NCBI GenBank assembly: GCA_008973525.1
Contig: WACJ01000444.1
Span: 1-64,000 of the forward strand
DNA: 64,000 bases
Reading direction: 5' to 3'
Origin: Stenopsyche tienmushanensis
Lineage: Eukaryota; Arthropoda; Insecta; Trichoptera; Stenopsychidae
Shown here: piece after piece, positions 1-12,300 of the stretch
How positions within the stretch are numbered: position 1 is the stretch's first letter
Layout of the letters: each line of letters starts with the position of its first letter
Made by a program: the position numbers and the translations under genes
Notes under the pieces: generated by a model
What the model was told of the DNA's origin: nothing
Seen by the model: only the letters and a program-made list of their open reading frames with translations
Database searches by the model: none

Positions 1-122
1 TGTTACCAATAAATATATTATGATATAAAGGCTAGAGTTCATCAGATTTCAGTTCAAGTCAGATAAGACTCTTCAGCCAAATATAGGGCAGATGGGCTCT
101 GTATTTTTAAACAAATATAAAT

Positions 123-470
123 AAGCCTTTTGAGGAGTACAGCCGCGTATTTGCGATCGAATTCCAGCGATTCAGAAAGAGGATTCTTGATCGTTGAGTT
201 CGGAGATTGTGAATGGGAGATAGAGACAAAGACCGTGTCTTGCGTATATAGTACTTTAACACAAATTTATCAACTTATAATGATAACCCAAATTGATCGA
301 TTTTAAGTGTACATTTTGTGTTTACGCGAAGAAATGAATAAATATTGTGTGCTTTCAAACAGTGTTTATTTATTATATACAAACTTTATACATTCTGCGC
401 GTTCCTGAGAGATACAAATATACGCATCTACGTTTAAGTAATTTTAAAATTACTACTCAAAGCACGTTTT
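123..470 (+). mobile_element. piggyBac-like MITE, decayed copy A
   Basis: The left end reads TAAG-CCTTTTGAGGAGTAC and is followed by GTATTTGCGATCGAATTC and GATTCAGAAAGA, sequences shared with the element at 60323. The middle (about 250-375) shares ACTTATAATGAT, TTTACGC-AAGAAATGA and GTGTTTATTTATT with the copy near 33.4 kb. The right end around 440-467 has ATTTTAAAATTACTACTCAAAG, like the family right end (GCTCACTACTCAAAGGGTTAA). The consensus terminus TTAACCCTTTGAG fits the piggyBac superfamily rule of a TTAA target followed by a CCCTTTG-like end. No transposase is encoded. I first read this block as a retroviral LTR because it precedes an envelope gene, but its relatives elsewhere have MITE ends. 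Confidence 0.55.
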
Positions 471-589
471 TGCATAAATAGGCGGGCGTTATTAGTTGTG
501 AATCTTTATTTTATTCCCGTTGGGTTATCTTATCATTCTGATTTATTTGAATTTCGTAATGTTGGATAATTAATTTTATATTTTGTTAC

Positions 590-2366
590 AGATGTGGCTT
601 TTTTGTTCAGGGGATGAATGAAACACGAATTAATAATATCAGTACATCGTCTGGAATATTTTATGAAAATTTTGGTAAAGTTAAATATTTTATACTCAAT
701 GGACACTAATGGTCTATGTTGAGTTTGGAGAGCTCCAAGACAATGTTGGTGCAATTCAAAGAGTTTTTAATCAATCGCTAGCTTTTGTGATGCTAACGGG
801 AATATTAGTTATATTAAAAACTCGTGTAATAGAATAACTCACTTACTCAAGATCCAAATGGATAACGTTGTGGAAAAGAGTAATAATTCTTTGAGCTCTT
901 CAAACGTGCATAAGCCGATTTATCGGACGGAGCATCGTGATTGGTTTCAACATATATCAAAGAAAATGCTTGGCGAATTTGATGCCGTGGATGAAAACGA
1001 TATGAAGATGCTTTAAAATTCTCTAAGTGAGAAAAACGAAAATGTGCAAGAAAACTTTGAAGATAACGTTCAAGTGGTTAAAAGTTCCATATTGGATATA
1101 AATGATTATATGCAAGATATATTGGAAAAAAGTGACATTTTAGTTAATAAAACCAAAACTTTTGATGAATTTATCATTTATTTAAAGGAAAAGTTGAATG
1201 GTGATGTTCACGAAGGGAGAAAAGCAATTGATCAGCTTTATTTTCTTAAGTTGATACTTGATAAGTTGGAAAAGCAATTGGATAGTTTGACAACGGCTAT
1301 TATCTTCTCAAATCAAAATATCCTTCACCCAAAAATCATCACTTCAGAAGCTTATTTAAATGCACTCTTTCAATCACAGCCTTATCTGCCTTCTTCTAAG
1401 CACTATCCGTTTCCTCTGCTTGACACAAATATATATGATATAATGTCGTTGTCTACTCTACAAGTATTTTACCTAGGCACCAAATTAGTCTTCGCAAATT
1501 TGAATCCGTTAGTGGATGAAACCACTTTTGATCTCTATCGGTTGTTACCACTGCCGACACGAAGAGACGATGGTTCACATGTCTTCATTCAACCAAAGAT
1601 GAAATATTTGGCGATAGATGAAAATAATTTTCAGTATGTTGCACTTGACGATCTAAAAGATTGCAAAGAAACTAGAAATATTAAAATTTGCAAATACACC
1701 ATCCCTCCTGCTCCTGTATATGGAAATAAAATTTGCGAAACGGAAATTTTATCCGATCCAAAGGTTTTGCCAAAAACTTGCGATATTTTGATTTCTCCAA
1801 ATTCGTATTCAATTATGCATAGGTTGGCAAATCAAAATGCCTGGTTGTATGTATTCACTGAGCCGGAATACGCCAAAATACTATGCGATGATTTACCGAA
1901 GAGAGGTTTGGTCCTGGAGGATATTGGAATATTGACGATTTCCAAAAATTGCAAGGTACACACACGGCAATCCATTTTGATGCCGTCTACACTATACACA
2001 GATGACTACATCCCATTATTACCAAAAACAAGCATAACCGAGGACCAATGTTGCAAATCGTACATTCATTTGGACCACACAAAATCCGAACAGATCGAAA
2101 TCACAAATGGGAATTGGGATGTTTTACAAAATAGCGCCCAAAGGTTGACTACAATTGCGAACGACATCAATGCAGATGATATTCAGATTACGACCACAGC
2201 TGAAGGAGCCAGCTTCTTGACTGTGTTAAACATTATGGCGATCGTTTGTATATTTATATATTTATTATATAAACTAACTAAATACGTTATCAATCGAAGA
2301 AACGAAAATGATCCATCGGATCCAGATACGCCACTACAGCATCTCAATAGGATGCTGAAATTGTAA
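590..2366 (+). pseudogene. env: Errantivirus-type envelope (baculovirus F-like Env), broken
   Basis: Remnant of a retroviral envelope glycoprotein of the insect Ty3/gypsy errantivirus type, a family related to baculovirus fusion protein F. One frame is open from 1017 to the TAA at 2364-2366. The same frame continues upstream to about 771, interrupted by a single TAA at 1014-1016. Between about 590 and 770 surface-subunit-like reading continues in two other frames, so at least two frameshifts lie there. The segment encoded just before the stop (HISKKMLGEFDAVDENDM) resembles the fusion-peptide region after the usual furin site, but no clear RxxR is visible. The ectodomain has many cysteines. 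A membrane anchor lies near the C-terminus (FLTVLNIMAIVCIFIYLLY, about 2215-2272), followed by a basic tail. TTTTGTTACAG at about 581-591 looks like the splice acceptor expected for env mRNA. No gag, pol or flanking LTR is recognised. It is an old inactive copy. Confidence 0.8.
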
Positions 2367-2369
2367 ATT

Positions 2370-2665
2370 AATCAATTGATCACCATGTGAATTATCCTTG
2401 ACTTATTTTATCACTTCGCGATTATCAAATCATCTATTATCATGTGTTTAAATCTTTTGAGATATTTTTGTTATCCTAAGAAAAAAATGTGTTATCTAAT
2501 CATCATAATATTTTTAATTTTACTTTTCGTTTCATTTTTTGCATAATTTGCCATGTATTTATAATTTCAATATTAAGAGCCATTTTCTACTTTTATTTAT
2601 AAATTTATGTTAATTTATATTAAAATAAATAATTTTATGTTTTTAAATGTATTTGATTTTTATTC
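2370..2665. other. AT-rich spacer after env
   Basis: Very AT-rich, with several AATAAA-like sites near 2625-2640. No long terminal repeat, polypurine tract or open frame could be recognised, so the 3' boundary of the env insertion is unknown. Confidence 0.5.
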
Positions 2666-2669
2666 GCAA

Positions 2670-3079
2670 TAGATTTTCTCTAGATTTTCTCGCCCTCTTA
2701 CAGGTAGCTTTTTAATTCAATTGCTGTAAAAAGACACTGGTTTTGATGGAAAAAATAACAGTTCATAATAAAAGACACCTTTGGTATTGGAGATTGGCTG
2801 CTTATCTTTATCTGTACACTCACAATTTATTTTAAGAACGTCGATATCAGAATTAGCAGAACGCCCTGAAGGGGGTTCATCATAAATGCTGCTTTCTCCA
2901 ACTTTAAAATTTTTAAGCCATTTCGCTGCAGATCTGGTAGATTCGCCAAATGAAAATAAAAAATATAACATTGCACGTTTGTATTGATTATCGATATTCA
3001 TTTTCTATGGCTACTAATATAGTCCGATGTTTACGAAAATGTTTCAAAAATGCGCGCGAACTTTTGGACTGACCTGATA
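2670..3079 (-). mobile_element. Internally deleted mariner
   Basis: A minus-strand mariner reduced to its two coding ends. The 5' inverted repeat is at 3048-3079 (complement begins TATCAGGTCAGTCCAAAAG). The open frame 3001-2717 starts with ATG and carries the first helix-turn-helix region, ending in FKVGESSIYDEPPSGR, the typical mariner linker motif before the second HTH. The catalytic domain is gone. At 2673-2715 the complement reads LPVR-like residues matching the mariner C-terminus and aligns with the C-terminal remnant at 53.6 kb (shared pattern TTTCTCG...CTCTTACAG.TAGCTTTT). The 3' inverted repeat is not visible. The deletion resembles those of non-autonomous mariners. The lineage is the same as at 15.8 and 53.55 kb, judging by the shared inverted repeat. 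Confidence 0.75.
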
Positions 3080-3084
3080 CATCC

Positions 3085-4020
3085 TGCAATTCAAATTTGT
3101 TACATTGACCTGTCACGGCGTATCGCCATCGCAGCGCCATGGAATACATCTTTGCTATTCAGCATCGTTTTAAATTCACAATTTTTGACACAGTTATACA
3201 GGGCTATATATAATTATGAAGTACGTTTATTGCAAATGGATTATCTCAAAATTTTCTTCCATTTTCTCCCGTCTATTTCTATTAAGCAAAATGTCTACAA
3301 TAGTTTAAAAAAAATAGAATTGGAGCGAGTAAGGAGCCGATGGCATAATTGTATCACCTCAAAATTAGATTATAGTCGCGTGAGTACGTGTCATCCTCGA
3401 TTACCATCGGGCCAGGGTTCGTTCCCCGGTCGATTTTTCCGCTGTAACGTGTTGGCATTATGCGGCATCATTTCACGCCAGAACGAACAAATAATTCGTA
3501 CACTAAATAGCGATAACATGTCATAAGTAATAAGTTCTCAAGTTTGATAATGAATATCATAAGTCAACGTCAAGTATAGTTATCACCCGGCATAGCGCTC
3601 CCAAATGTTCCACTGAAAGACACGGATATATACAGCGCTACCATTACTTAAAGTTTCTTTCGCTTCAAACCATTTTTTTCCCCAACAAAAGCTATTTCAT
3701 CCATATATTCAATATCTGGCAAAAATAATAAAAATATAAATTAATTATTTGATCCATTCATAAATCAATTTTTCATTTAGTTTTTATTAAAAACTTGAAT
3801 TAATTTAATTTAAACGCTATTCTGCATGAGCGAGATTTTGCAATGCAGAACGCGCTCTCAACTATGCGTTTAACCTTTCCTTTACTATGGTGTATTTACT
3901 ACACAGAGTCGAGTTGTAGTAAAAATGTAATAATGGGAATTTTTACAATATACTACATTGAATCTCGATATACTATACGAGTTTAGAATATCATATAGCG
4001 TACTAAATACGTAGCATTGT
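3085..4020. other. Non-coding spacer with small inverted repeat
   Basis: No gene recognised. A 158-residue open frame (3050-3526) starts inside the mariner inverted repeat and matches nothing I know. At 3870-3920 TTTAACCTTTCC...GTGTATTTACTACAC resembles the start of the repeat at 4085, and TTTACTACA...TGTAGTAAA forms a short hairpin. Confidence 0.4.
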
Positions 4021-4026
4021 AAGGGT

Positions 4027-4640
4027 AACTGTCTAATCTATGTATACATATATACAGTATATATATGTTTTTCAAATTGTTGTATTAACCTTTCCCTACC
4101 GGTGATGTATTTACTACACCTCGACTTTAATATTGGGAATATCGATATGAAATATAATAGATACGGGGTTCAGAATGTTTGTATGCTTCCGTAATATAAT
4201 TACAAATCACATCAAAGTATTATAGTTTATAAGTATTCATCTGCAGGGACGGAAATAAATAATTTGTCGGGAAATCGGGAATTTTGCGAGTTTTAGTCCG
4301 TGTCTCAGCAGAAAAAAATTTTACTTAGATATTTAACTAGCATTTAAATATTTGATGACGATGCCTCCAACGTGTATGGAGGCTGAGCGTATATTTTCAG
4401 CAGCAAGTTGCCTGGCTTCCAAAATCAGATCCAGACTAAATGACGAAACACTCGATGCTTTAATGTTACATTGGGCATATTTTCAATGGACAAATAAATG
4501 GACTTATTAGTATTTTTTTATTAAATTGATCAATATAATTTCTTAAACTATTGAGGATTCCAGTCCTGGGATCCCTGGACTGACCTCGGGATCGAAATTT
4601 TGGCTCGGGATTGGATTCCCTACTTATGAGGAAGTGGCGA
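4027..4640 (+). mobile_element. hAT-related element, copy 1
   Basis: The left boundary is set by alignment with the second copy at 52038 (both begin AACTGTCTAAT.TATGTAT); the right boundary by the shared GGGATTGGATTCCCTA followed by unrelated DNA. CAGGGACGG at 4244 looks like a hAT terminus (CAGGG), and TTAACCTTTCCCTACCGGTG at about 4085 marks a conserved internal start. It encodes the C-terminal dimerisation segment listed separately. No 8-bp target duplication could be identified, so the true element ends are uncertain. Confidence 0.6.
4345..4510 (+). pseudogene. hAT transposase C-terminal dimerisation fragment
   Basis: Reading from 4361 gives 49 codons ending TAG at 4508-4510. The residues CMEAERIFSAASCLAS followed by SRLNDETLDALMLHWAY match the hAT dimerisation signature (PATSxxxERxFSxAG ... 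RxxLxxxxLxxLxxLK). In hAT transposases this region drives multimerisation and supplies part of the catalytic fold. The RNase H core and zinc finger are absent upstream, so this is a remnant. The equivalent part of the copy at 52.3 kb keeps only the first few codons (TILPTSIE) before a deletion. Confidence 0.8.
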
Positions 4641-4744
4641 AATAATCAATATTATAAAATCATGTTGTAATTATTTTTGCTAATCCAGTCAATTATAAGT
4701 GGTTTTGCAAGACTTTATTAACCGCCTCAGTATTTATTACTTCA

Positions 4745-5060
4745 AATCCAGGAATTCTGAATAAATTTGGATCGAGACAATCCGGGGGATGTTTCGGGCT
4801 CTCAACAACGCGTCTAATGAAACCATGGAATGTGGTATAATATTTTCTTTTTAAAGCAACTTACAAATATCACACAATAATCACACGAAAATTTACTTGC
4901 CGACCGAATAAAGTTGTACGAAATTGAATTTTCATATCTTTAAAAAAATGGTGTTTCTAGATTTGATTTTTTTCGATCCGTAAAAATACGCCTGTGGGGC
5001 CTGTAATATAATTTGGGAAAAAGGGCTTTCTATCGATCTTCAGAAATTCATTTTTTATTA
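4745..5060. other. Non-coding, possible short-repeat relic
   Basis: CTTCAAATCCAGGAATTCTG followed by TTTGGATCGAGACAATC resembles the hairpin repeat family described at 13.6 kb, in plus orientation but diverged. Nothing else is recognised. Confidence 0.3.
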
Positions 5061-5202
5061 AAGAGCATCATTTAGGTGGCTGACAAATCCAGGGTGGGAG
5101 GCCGCACACTCCATCGCTCCTAGTGACAGCAACTGACACGGAAAGTAACGTTCAACCACTTTTGACAGCAACCGGATTTATCATGCAACTCCCTACCTCA
5201 TA

Positions 5203-5233
5203 CCACCATCCCCCGACCATCCCCCGACCAACC
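5203..5233. repeat. Short tandem repeat CCATCCCCCGA
   Basis: Two and a half copies of an 11-bp unit (CCATCCCCCGA, CCATCCCCCGA, CCAACCCGC) inside a locally GC-rich pocket spanning about 5090-5300. No gene is evident around it. Confidence 0.7.
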
Positions 5234-5299
5234 CGCAACCATACGTGGACCAGGGGGTGGTTGGCTTACACCCGTTACTCTCATACATCATTGTATATG

Positions 5300-8200
5300 C
5301 GAACCGAGGACTTTTGATTACATCCCCCGTGAAGTTCTTAGAACATATTCGATCAATTGACGCTGAAGCATCTGGATTACGTATTATGAGTGAACACATT
5401 TTGCAATGATAATATGATCCTTCTATAAAAGTCATCATTCACAATCTTTTTAAATCTTTAATAACAATTGACACAATTTTAACATATTTTTATCAATCAG
5501 CCTCCTCATATTTCTCTCTTGCTCGGCACTCTCAATTTATGTCGACGCCTCCAAAATATTATTCATTAGCTGGAATATTTTTTGTCGACCCCATCCTCAG
5601 AAGAATGGCCATATTTTAACATAACACAAGACATATAAGCTTGTCGTGCGCTTATGCACGAGTCATATAGGTACCCCGAATATATAATACATATCCTCCC
5701 GCGGGAGTGAAATAGTACCCGCACACTCATTTCGACTTTCTACGTTATTTCACAGATGAAATATGCGGCAATTCCTCTGAATAATACATGGGCCATATTT
5801 CATTTTCAGTATACAAAATAGTGGTGTTTCTCATGCCGGAGGCGGACGGAACGCGGTTGCCAAATACTGCCGTATCAAATCCACCCCCTGGCCAGGGGTG
5901 ATGCTCCCCAGCCGATACCTTCATTCTTCAGACCCGTCGGCGATAAGACTCTTTACACTTCTGTCCATTTATCAAATTTAATTGTCATCGGAACAATCTG
6001 ATGTATTGGCCCTCATCTGTCATGAAGTCTTTGAGTTTAATTAAATCTTAATGAAAAATTTAGCAATGTGCTAGTTTATATGATATGAAAAAGCATAAAA
6101 ATAAATTCATTCGAACTTTTATGTTCCATAGTGTATATGCCAATTAAATTCAAAATGTGTATTTAATATTAAAAATCTTCGTTGTAAATATAAAGTAACC
6201 ATAAAGCGAAATTTTGGATAATGGATATAAAAAATATTGCCTAAATGACAATTTCATCGATTAGTGCACAAAATGATTGAGTTTCTTTTTAATATATAAC
6301 ATCATTTATATTTTTGAAAATACACAAGGCGTTTTTTTAAATTTATTTTTAATATAATATTATTATTTCTATACACTTGGGTCTATTTTTATAAGATAGA
6401 TACGTTCCACGGGGAGTCACACATAAAAAAATCTCATAAAAAAGATGCAAAATACATAGAAAACTGAGGGATGGGTTTCATTTTTTTAAAAACCGCATAA
6501 CTTCAAATCAATTTACCAAAAATTGCATAAAAAATTCGTATGAATACAAAAAATACAATTTCGTAATCCTTCTGTGTTGAAATCGTTTTTTTTTAATGTA
6601 ATCGGTGATTAAACTTTGCGATGATTTAACCATTATTTTTTTATGCAGTTTGTGATATGAAGACATGCAATTCTCAGGCTTACGTTGGAATCTGAATTCT
6701 ACTTGATGAGTTCATGAAATAGAAGAGCTTTTTCCTTAATTAAATATCCCCATATGGGAAATCGTTTTTGAGATAGTTTGAGATAGATCGAAGTGCTTTT
6801 TTTGTTTTTTCCTATAAAGGATTTCTTGAATACGGTGTAAATTTTGAGCTTAATTCTGTGCCATTGATGACTGATTTTCTGATGGCGATTTCATTTTTCT
6901 TGATTGATCTTATGATCGATTTCACCAGGTCGAGATATTTGCTTATCTCGGTAGAGTTTTATCCATTCGCCAAGTAATAAAAAATTGCCAGTTTCTAATC
7001 TATTTCTCTATTTTTCTTTATTCGAAGTCTATTTATTTTCAAAGTCTATCTATTTTTTAAATAAAAAATAAACTTTATTTAAAAATAGTAATTGATATCA
7101 ATATTATAAGAAACGGGGTGATAAAAGTTTAATCTGTAGTATTTTTAAAAATAAAATTGCTTTTTGTTTGAAATTCGTTTGGCATGCAGGATTGTTCTAA
7201 ATTCTAGAAATATAGTGATGTTGTGAAATTGTTTTCCGCCAGCAATCGTGAAATATGATCGCTGTACTGGCAGCGCTTTGTGAAAATCAATCTTCTGATA
7301 TTGGAAGGAATCGTATTAGGTTTCATTTGTTGCTTCCTGTGGCGAGTCCCGCTACAGCCAGGAGATCCAAAATAAAGCAGATGGTCCCCTCCTGAGGTGG
7401 TTAACAATGGAGCTCCGGAGTGGGACGCAGACAAATGGAGACTGCTAAAAAGGGAAATATATCACGAAAATCCACCTGTTTCACGCCGTCACTTATCATA
7501 CGCTTCCTATGACAGCCAGGATCTTGGAGAAGGGAAGACTGCTCGAAGTCGACAGAATCCTTCATCAGCACCGCCGTAATGCCTTATAAGCCCATGCCTC
7601 TTCAGACCGATTTAATATCTAACAGGAGCAGATTTAAATATTAAACTATCCATAGTATAGCAATAAAAAATAAAGCAAATAAGAAAAAATATTATTTAAC
7701 GAACATTGAATCGTGATAAATTGTTACGGTTTCAATTTAAAATAAAAATATTTATCTTGTCTATGACGATAATAAATGATCTTATATTTATTCAATCATT
7801 TATGGAAGGTAATGGGCATATATGAATTAACGCATGAAAAATGATTTCCTTTGAAAAAATCTTTTATGTAGATCTCCTACATCTGAAGAACAAAAATAAC
7901 AGATAGACTTTCGTTAAATGCATATAAATTTTTAAAAACTCATAAATACAGGGGTTTAATTGGGAGACTCAATGTATTCATTTTCAGTCAAATCAATACA
8001 TTTGCCTTGAGATTTTTTCCCTGTCTTCCGAGGAAAATTGCTCAGCTTTTTAAAAAGACCCAAACTTCCTATCGAAGTGACTCGATGACCAAGTGACTAG
8101 TTGTATGAGCACAAATGAAGCTTGTATACAGTATACTATGTTGTCTTCAATATCGAGAATATAAGAAGGTGAATGTATGATATTGTAACGTGTACGACTA

Positions 8201-9325
8201 ACTAAATGAATTTTCACGTGTCAATGCATCTCCTTGTTATTTCTGTTAATTCGGGATAAATTAATGAAGAGTTACTATTTTATGGTTATTTAAACAGAAT
8301 ACAAATTTCTATCATTTGATAAGCTTGAAAATTGCAAACGAGTATAGTACCTGCTGCGATAGTAAAATTTTACAAGCAAATTAAAATATCGACTCACAGC
8401 CCAATGCAAATGAATCAAATTTACAGCTTCAAATTAATTGTCGGACGTCTTATTACGGATGTTGCCATACATCATCTTTTGAAAAAATATATATCACGCA
8501 TAATGTTTTTGGCACGTCGCCTTTCAGCAACTTTATATTAATTATAATATGAAAAATTGTGTATTTCTGCGCGGCCGTGTTTCGGAAATCCGTGCTAAAA
8601 AAACATTTTATCTAAAATAAGCCGGCATTTTTCACTGGCCGAAACCGATCCGGGATAATTTATCATCTTATCCGCACACTTAGCATTTCGCTTTTACTCC
8701 GAGTTCGGGCTCAAAACTACCCTTAATCTTTCATTTAAAATGATATATGTGTACCATTTCATTCTGTCGGATCTCTCACCCCCGGTAAATTTAAAGCGGC
8801 CGAGAAGGACCGCGCATAGGGGGGGCTCAGCCCGCAACGGGAAGAATGACAAAGAAAGGCGATGTCAAAAAAGTTGTCATGTGTTATTTATCAAAAAAAT
8901 TCCTGCGTGAAATATCCGAGAAATAAATCTTCTGACGGCAGTGTATTACTGTAGGACTACAAACGTGTAGCTATTTCTGATATGAATTGCTCCTCGCGAG
9001 CTTTCACGGACAGCGAATTTCAAAATATTCACCATAATAAATATTTTTATATCATCATTTTCTAAAAATGTTGTGAATTTATTGATCGAATATTTCAAGG
9101 CATGTATTATATAACCTTTGCTCACAATACACCCTCTTATAGATCAGCACTCTGTTAAGAAGCATCAAAAAACCAATTAAATATGAAATGGTTTATCCCC
9201 GACATACGAACATCTTCTTTAGCAAATGCAACGAATTAGAAAAAAAAAATCTTTTATTAAAAGATAATTAAATCATGATGATGTGCTGTACGACTGTACG
9301 AACAAGTTTGGACACATGGAAGTAT
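5300..9325. other. Intergenic DNA, no gene recognised
   Basis: AT-rich DNA with three less AT-rich pockets: 5830-5960 (GGCGGACGGAACGCGG, CCACCCCCTGGCCAGGGG), 7260-7590 (small overlapping open frames on both strands, none recognisable) and 8560-8900 (GCGCGGCCGTG, GGGGGGGCTCAGCCCG). They could be regulatory or old insertions. At 6475-6540 AAAAACCGCATAACTTCAAA is the complement of a motif in the repeat at 18.65 and 57.95 kb. Confidence 0.5.
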
Positions 9326-9333
9326 TAATATTT

Positions 9334-9392
9334 CCGATTGATCGTCTCGATCCAGGTTTGCCCTTATTTCCTGGATCTGTAAAAAGTAAATA
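9334..9392 (-). repeat. Hairpin short repeat family, copy
   Basis: CGATCCAGG and CCTGGATCTG flank a 13-bp spacer, the conserved hairpin of a family also seen at 13.7, 26.2 and 55.9 kb. Preceded by TTGATCGTCT as in the other copies. Confidence 0.65.
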
Positions 9393-9399
9393 GTGAGAT

Positions 9400-12300
9400 G
9401 ATCAATAAAATTATTATGAATTATTGATTAATAATGAAAACACTTAAAAACAATTATTATAACAGCGATGTTTTTCATTGCCATTCATTTTTTAGATTGT
9501 ATATTTTTCCAAGCATTCTTACAGAAACACAAATGACAGACAGGTGAAATCAGACTAAATATGTTATTAATATTATATATCCTTTTCACCAATTTAAATC
9601 GTAGTTTTGTATTGAAATTAATAAGAACTATTCATAGCAATCACGTTTTTAAGCTATACACATCCATGACAAAGCTCTAGGAAATGACACTCTGTTACAA
9701 TATTTTGCATGGGTTTTAGCATTAATATCTGATGATTTACCTGAAATCATCATTATCTGAAACTTTATAGGATTCTACTAGGCATCACGCTGGTGAGATC
9801 GTAACACTTGCGGTTGATGAGTATCGACCTGTTACGGTTATTATTTAACGCTTTGGCGGACACTTTCTTTAAAATATTTGCAATCTTTGAAAAAGCTCTA
9901 AATTCATTGCATACGACTTTATAAATCAATTACTTAAATGTCTATTTTTGCTCCAGAAAGATTTTTTTTGATCATTGTTTAAATTTGCAGTTATACAGTT
10001 TTGTGTGAAAATTGAAGACCTTTAAATTAAAAAAAAACTCGAACAGATTTCGAAAAGTTTAAAAGCCAATGCACTCAGGCACTGAATCCACTTAGCAATA
10101 TTTCACAACTGCAATTTACATTTTCGGCTAGACTTATTCCGTTGAAACAGATGGAGGTAAATAATTTTACAACGGCAGTATCCAGGATTTTATCTTTCGG
10201 CATAAATTCTTCGCATAATTGGGATCTGGCAATATATTAAATGGACGAATTTCTTCCGCGTACATTTATCAAAGCGCGCAAAAAAATGCACGGCCATAAA
10301 TCTCCAAGTTGACATCTTTCAGCCGTCCGACAATTAAAATAATTCACAAACCGTATCATCCACCGCCTAAAAAATAACCCTCTAAAATTTGTCCAACAAA
10401 AAATGGCTTTCGTCGTTTTTGAACGAAGAAAATGGAAGGATATCTATGTTTCGTGTTGTCATGAAGGTTGTTAGATACGCTAAATTTAGGGTTCACCAGT
10501 ACATTTTGTGAAACTAATTGTTGACAGCTCTGTCACCTTGACACCTCGTGTTCATTTTGATATGGGGTTCCTGTAACAAACGACGAATAATCCAATACAC
10601 ATCGTGTATACCCTCATTTATTATCATTTCATATGAAAGCGACAGCTCCATTATTTACTATTTTATACAATATGTTATTTATGTGCTTGTAATGCGTTTA
10701 TATACACAATGAAGAAAATCTGGCTTACATTAATTCCGCTCCGGAATCAATTCAAACAAGGGCTTAAAAGTATCATCAATTCCAGGAATTCAATCAAAAA
10801 TATATTTATTATTAAGGCTAATTTCCCTAGCATGAACAAATCCAAGCACGGTTAGTTCTCGATTTACGCGGATTCGCACTTTGGACGCACAAATCATGAT
10901 AAAATATGATACAAAATACAACGCTTTTTAAATACTATTGATTCTAGGTAATGTAACATTTTATTTATATTTGGTGGGATTACATTTCTAACATAGTTCG
11001 TGCAAGGTGGAGATCAGTTCATGGACCAAATGTACACACTACTTTCAAACTCTACTCTAATGGATTCCATGGACTCCACAGTTAATGCAAAGTCTTAACA
11101 AAATATATGGCCTGCTTTAACGACAAAACTATAAACGGCAGTCTAGCCAACAATATGTTTTTAATAAAACTCAAATTACGGCTGATTTGACATACGTCCA
11201 AAGAGGTAGAATGGCACCCCCTCATAAGTCAAGAACTAACTGCATATAACAATATTAAGCTTCCCATGTAAAATGTAATGAAAGCGTTTATTTGAAGTTG
11301 TATGTATTTAAAATAAGTATTGTAAATCAATTTGAAATTTGAACATTTTGAATTTGTTGAATGATATAGTTATATTCATATCGATAAGATCTATATTTAA
11401 AGGACGTTCGGTTTTTAACTAAAATCCATTTAGGCCAAGCAACGGAACCCTGTTGTAAGTTGAGAACTGGCTATATGTTGTTTCTAAGAATTTATGTTTC
11501 ATTTAACATGTCTGTAAGCAATAATTGTTTGAAGGCACATTTCTGCATCTCACCGAAATTGCATGGACACGCACCTAATAAAAAAAATCCGCATCATTAC
11601 ATTAGTCTGCTTTCTAACAATGGTAAGAATGCCCTTTGTGTGCAGAAGCTAACATATTACCGACATTATGGAATAAAAAAAAACGAAAGCGAACACAACG
11701 GACACTGTCAGTCTATAAATCCGGGCTGACAGCGTAAAATATGATAACTGTGTAATGCTTGCCGATAGTTTTGCCTCACAAAAAAATATCTATTTTCAGG
11801 CATTGTTGGGCAGGTTCCTTGACAAAAGTGCCGTGAAACTTCGTGTTTGGTCCACGCCCCAGCGGCCATCACCTGCCAGGCTCCAAAGGCCGATTATAAT
11901 CTCTCTTGTTGAACAAACACCAGGGTAATTTATAGTTATCGCAAACACAAAACGAAAGCTGAACACTCGATAGATCATGGAGCTTCTCAATAGCATAGGT
12001 GAGCCGGAGTGACAAAATATAACCAAGACTGCTATTTATTGAAGCACATACTCATCATCAATACATACTCGTATAACCAATTTTTGGTAAAATTTAAATT
12101 TGCTGGAAATAAGAATTTAAGTTTGTATTTGGATCACATTACGAATCAGTATTCAACAGTACGAATCAGTATCATTCACTTCAGGACTATTATATCCATC
12201 CATGGGAAGGATTCTACATTCATATCAACTCCATCAAATATTCTCCTCTGCATGCGCTCAATATTGATGATAATATGACTTCAGAGCCTCATTTCTGAAT

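Noticed and set aside
1..480. Read as a 5' LTR of the env-bearing retrovirus
   Set aside because: Most of the block is homologous to TTAA-ended MITEs elsewhere in the window (30.5, 33.3, 60.3 kb) that have no retroviral parts; no matching 3' LTR follows env.
3405..3440. tRNA-like T arm (AGGGTTCGTTCCCC)
   Set aside because: No box A at the right distance and no acceptor stem; perhaps a chance match or SINE scrap.
3050..3526. 158-codon plus-strand open frame
   Set aside because: It starts inside a mariner inverted repeat, has no recognisable domain and shows mixed composition.
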